DNA of 42,078 nucleotides from Parafrankia sp. EUN1f (lineage in GTDB: Bacteria > Actinomycetota > Actinomycetes > Frankiales > Frankiaceae), in assembly GCF_000177675.1 (NCBI RefSeq), contig NZ_ADGX01000075.1, forward strand, positions 1 through 42,078. Direction: 5' to 3'. Below the pieces are notes generated by a model. It had not been told where the DNA came from. It saw only the letters and a program-made list of their open reading frames with translations, and did not search any database. Below, piece by piece: positions 41,560 to 42,078 of this stretch (position 1 is its first letter; each line of letters opens with the position of its first letter). The translations under genes and the position numbers were made by a program.

Positions 41560-42078
41560 GTAGTTAGGCGTGGTTGGTGGCTGTCAAGGGACGTCGGCGT
41601 GTCGTGGTGCTGGTGGTGAACGCGCAACGGGACCGCTGGTAGGTAGGAGATCCGCCAAGATCCGCCTGCTGCCAGAGGTCCCGTTGCCTGCTCAGTGTCC
41701 CACGGTCTGTCTGACGCGTTCCCTCACGGTCGCCGAGGGGGTGTTCGCGCCCGGGCATCTGGGTGAACTGACCCAGCACGCGCCGTTCGAGCTGGTCGAT
41801 GCCGTGCTGACGGAAACCGGCCGTGTGCAGCAGCGGGTGCGTGATCTACCCAGCCGGGTCGGGATGTACTTCGTTCTCGCGCTGGGCCTGTACGGGCATC
41901 TGGGGTACGCCCGTGTGTGGGACAAGCTCGTGGCCGGGCTGCGGGACCTGCCCGGCCTGGTGCTGGTCACGCCTTCGGAGAAGGCGCTGCGGGACCTGCG
42001 CCGCCGGATCGGGCCCGCCCCGGTGAAGGCACTGTTCGAGGTGGTCGCAGGGCCGCTGGCCGGCCCGTCCACGCCCGG
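41560..42078 (+). mobile_element. Insertion sequence of the IS4 type, left part, cut by the window edge
   Basis: It is defined by the transposase gene starting at 41684. The left end should lie between the palindrome (ends 41539) and about 41640, but the terminal inverted repeat cannot be identified without the right end. 41560 is a guess. Confidence 0.5.
41684..42078 (+). CDS. IS4-type transposase, N-terminal part
   Basis: A frame open to the window end reads LTRSLTVAEGVFAPGHLGEL and then APFELVDAVLTETGRVQQRV, LPSRVGMYFVLALGLYGHLG, TPSEKALRDLRRRIGPAPVK and ALFEVVAGPLAGPSTP. This is the IS4 transposase N-terminal domain that precedes the DDE catalytic region. TTG 41684 is the proposed start, with AGAGG 5 nt upstream and the frame continuous; the first ATG in frame is 41864. 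About 131 codons are visible and none is broken, so the element may be intact outside the window. Confidence 0.8.
   Translation, partial: MPAQCPTVCLTRSLTVAEGVFAPGHLGELTQHAPFELVDAVLTETGRVQQRVRDLPSRVGMYFVLALGLYGHLGYARVWDKLVAGLRDLPGLVLVTPSEKALRDLRRRIGPAPVKALFEVVAGPLAGPSTP

Noticed and set aside
1-42078. Search for tRNA or rRNA genes
   Set aside because: I found no T-loop GGTTCGAATCC-type sequence with matching acceptor arms and no rRNA signature. A tRNAscan run would be decisive.

Overview
The window is roughly 70% G+C by eye, with many GTG starts, long spurious antisense ORFs and a strongly actinobacterial gene set: resuscitation-promoting-factor (Rpf) proteins behind c-di-AMP riboswitches, DUF3151 next to purA, DUF3263 plus a LytR C-terminal protein, an RNHCP zinc-ribbon protein, an MptB-like mannosyltransferase, IdeR/DtxR-type iron boxes and apparent leaderless mRNAs. 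From its overall look I would place it in or near Frankia. That is recognition, not proof, since nothing here (nif genes, rRNA) fixes the genus.

Layout. 1-3.5 kb: two paralogous Rpf-type cell-wall hydrolases, each behind its own ydaO-type riboswitch, separated by about 1.3 kb without a convincing gene. 3.6-10.8 kb: DUF3151, then a purine cluster purA - unknown gene - (mini-ORF) purD - purE - purB - purC, followed by an MMPL/RND membrane transporter. 13.6-18.8 kb: a tightly overlapping cofactor operon panC-panD-nadB-nadC-coaX (pantothenate/CoA and NAD synthesis). 19-22.1 kb: a secreted SGNH esterase, a convergent HFCD-type flavoprotein, and an FhuF-like ferric reductase under an iron box. 22.1-27.3 kb: a 740-bp intergenic region with a perfect CRP-like palindrome, clpC, a purple-acid-phosphatase-like enzyme and an IS30-family transposase tail. 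27.4-28.7 kb: a divergent membrane protein/TetR pair around a shared palindrome. 28.9-32.6 kb: a membrane-anchored PP2C phosphatase followed by a membrane protein with tandem TrkA-N/RCK-like domains and a C-terminal RyR domain. 32.6-37.5 kb: three membrane proteins, at least two of them glycosyltransferases, whose ORFs overlap head-to-head and tail-to-tail. 37.7-41.4 kb: Glu/Leu-type dehydrogenase, RNHCP protein, DUF3263, LytR_C protein and trehalose-phosphate phosphatase. 41.5 kb to the end: a perfect palindrome, then the start of an IS4-type transposase cut by the window edge.

How the genes fit together. Most of the window is housekeeping metabolism (IMP/AMP, CoA, NAD, glutamate, trehalose) and envelope biology (Rpf, LytR_C, mannosyltransferases). 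Regulation visible in the DNA includes c-di-AMP riboswitches, iron boxes, a TetR palindrome, a CRP-like site, and a recurring architecture in which a TANNNT hexamer ends 6-7 nt before the start codon. I see that last pattern at purA, the purD mini-ORF, purC, the SGNH gene, tetR and the RNHCP gene, with a weaker version at fhuF.

The least ordinary items are the 13-codon mini-ORF coupled to purD by ATGA, the PP2C / RCK-RyR membrane signalling pair, the overlapping glycosyltransferase trio, an orphan second iron box, and repeat-encoded low-complexity inserts in otherwise conserved enzymes. I see no tRNA, rRNA or CRISPR array.
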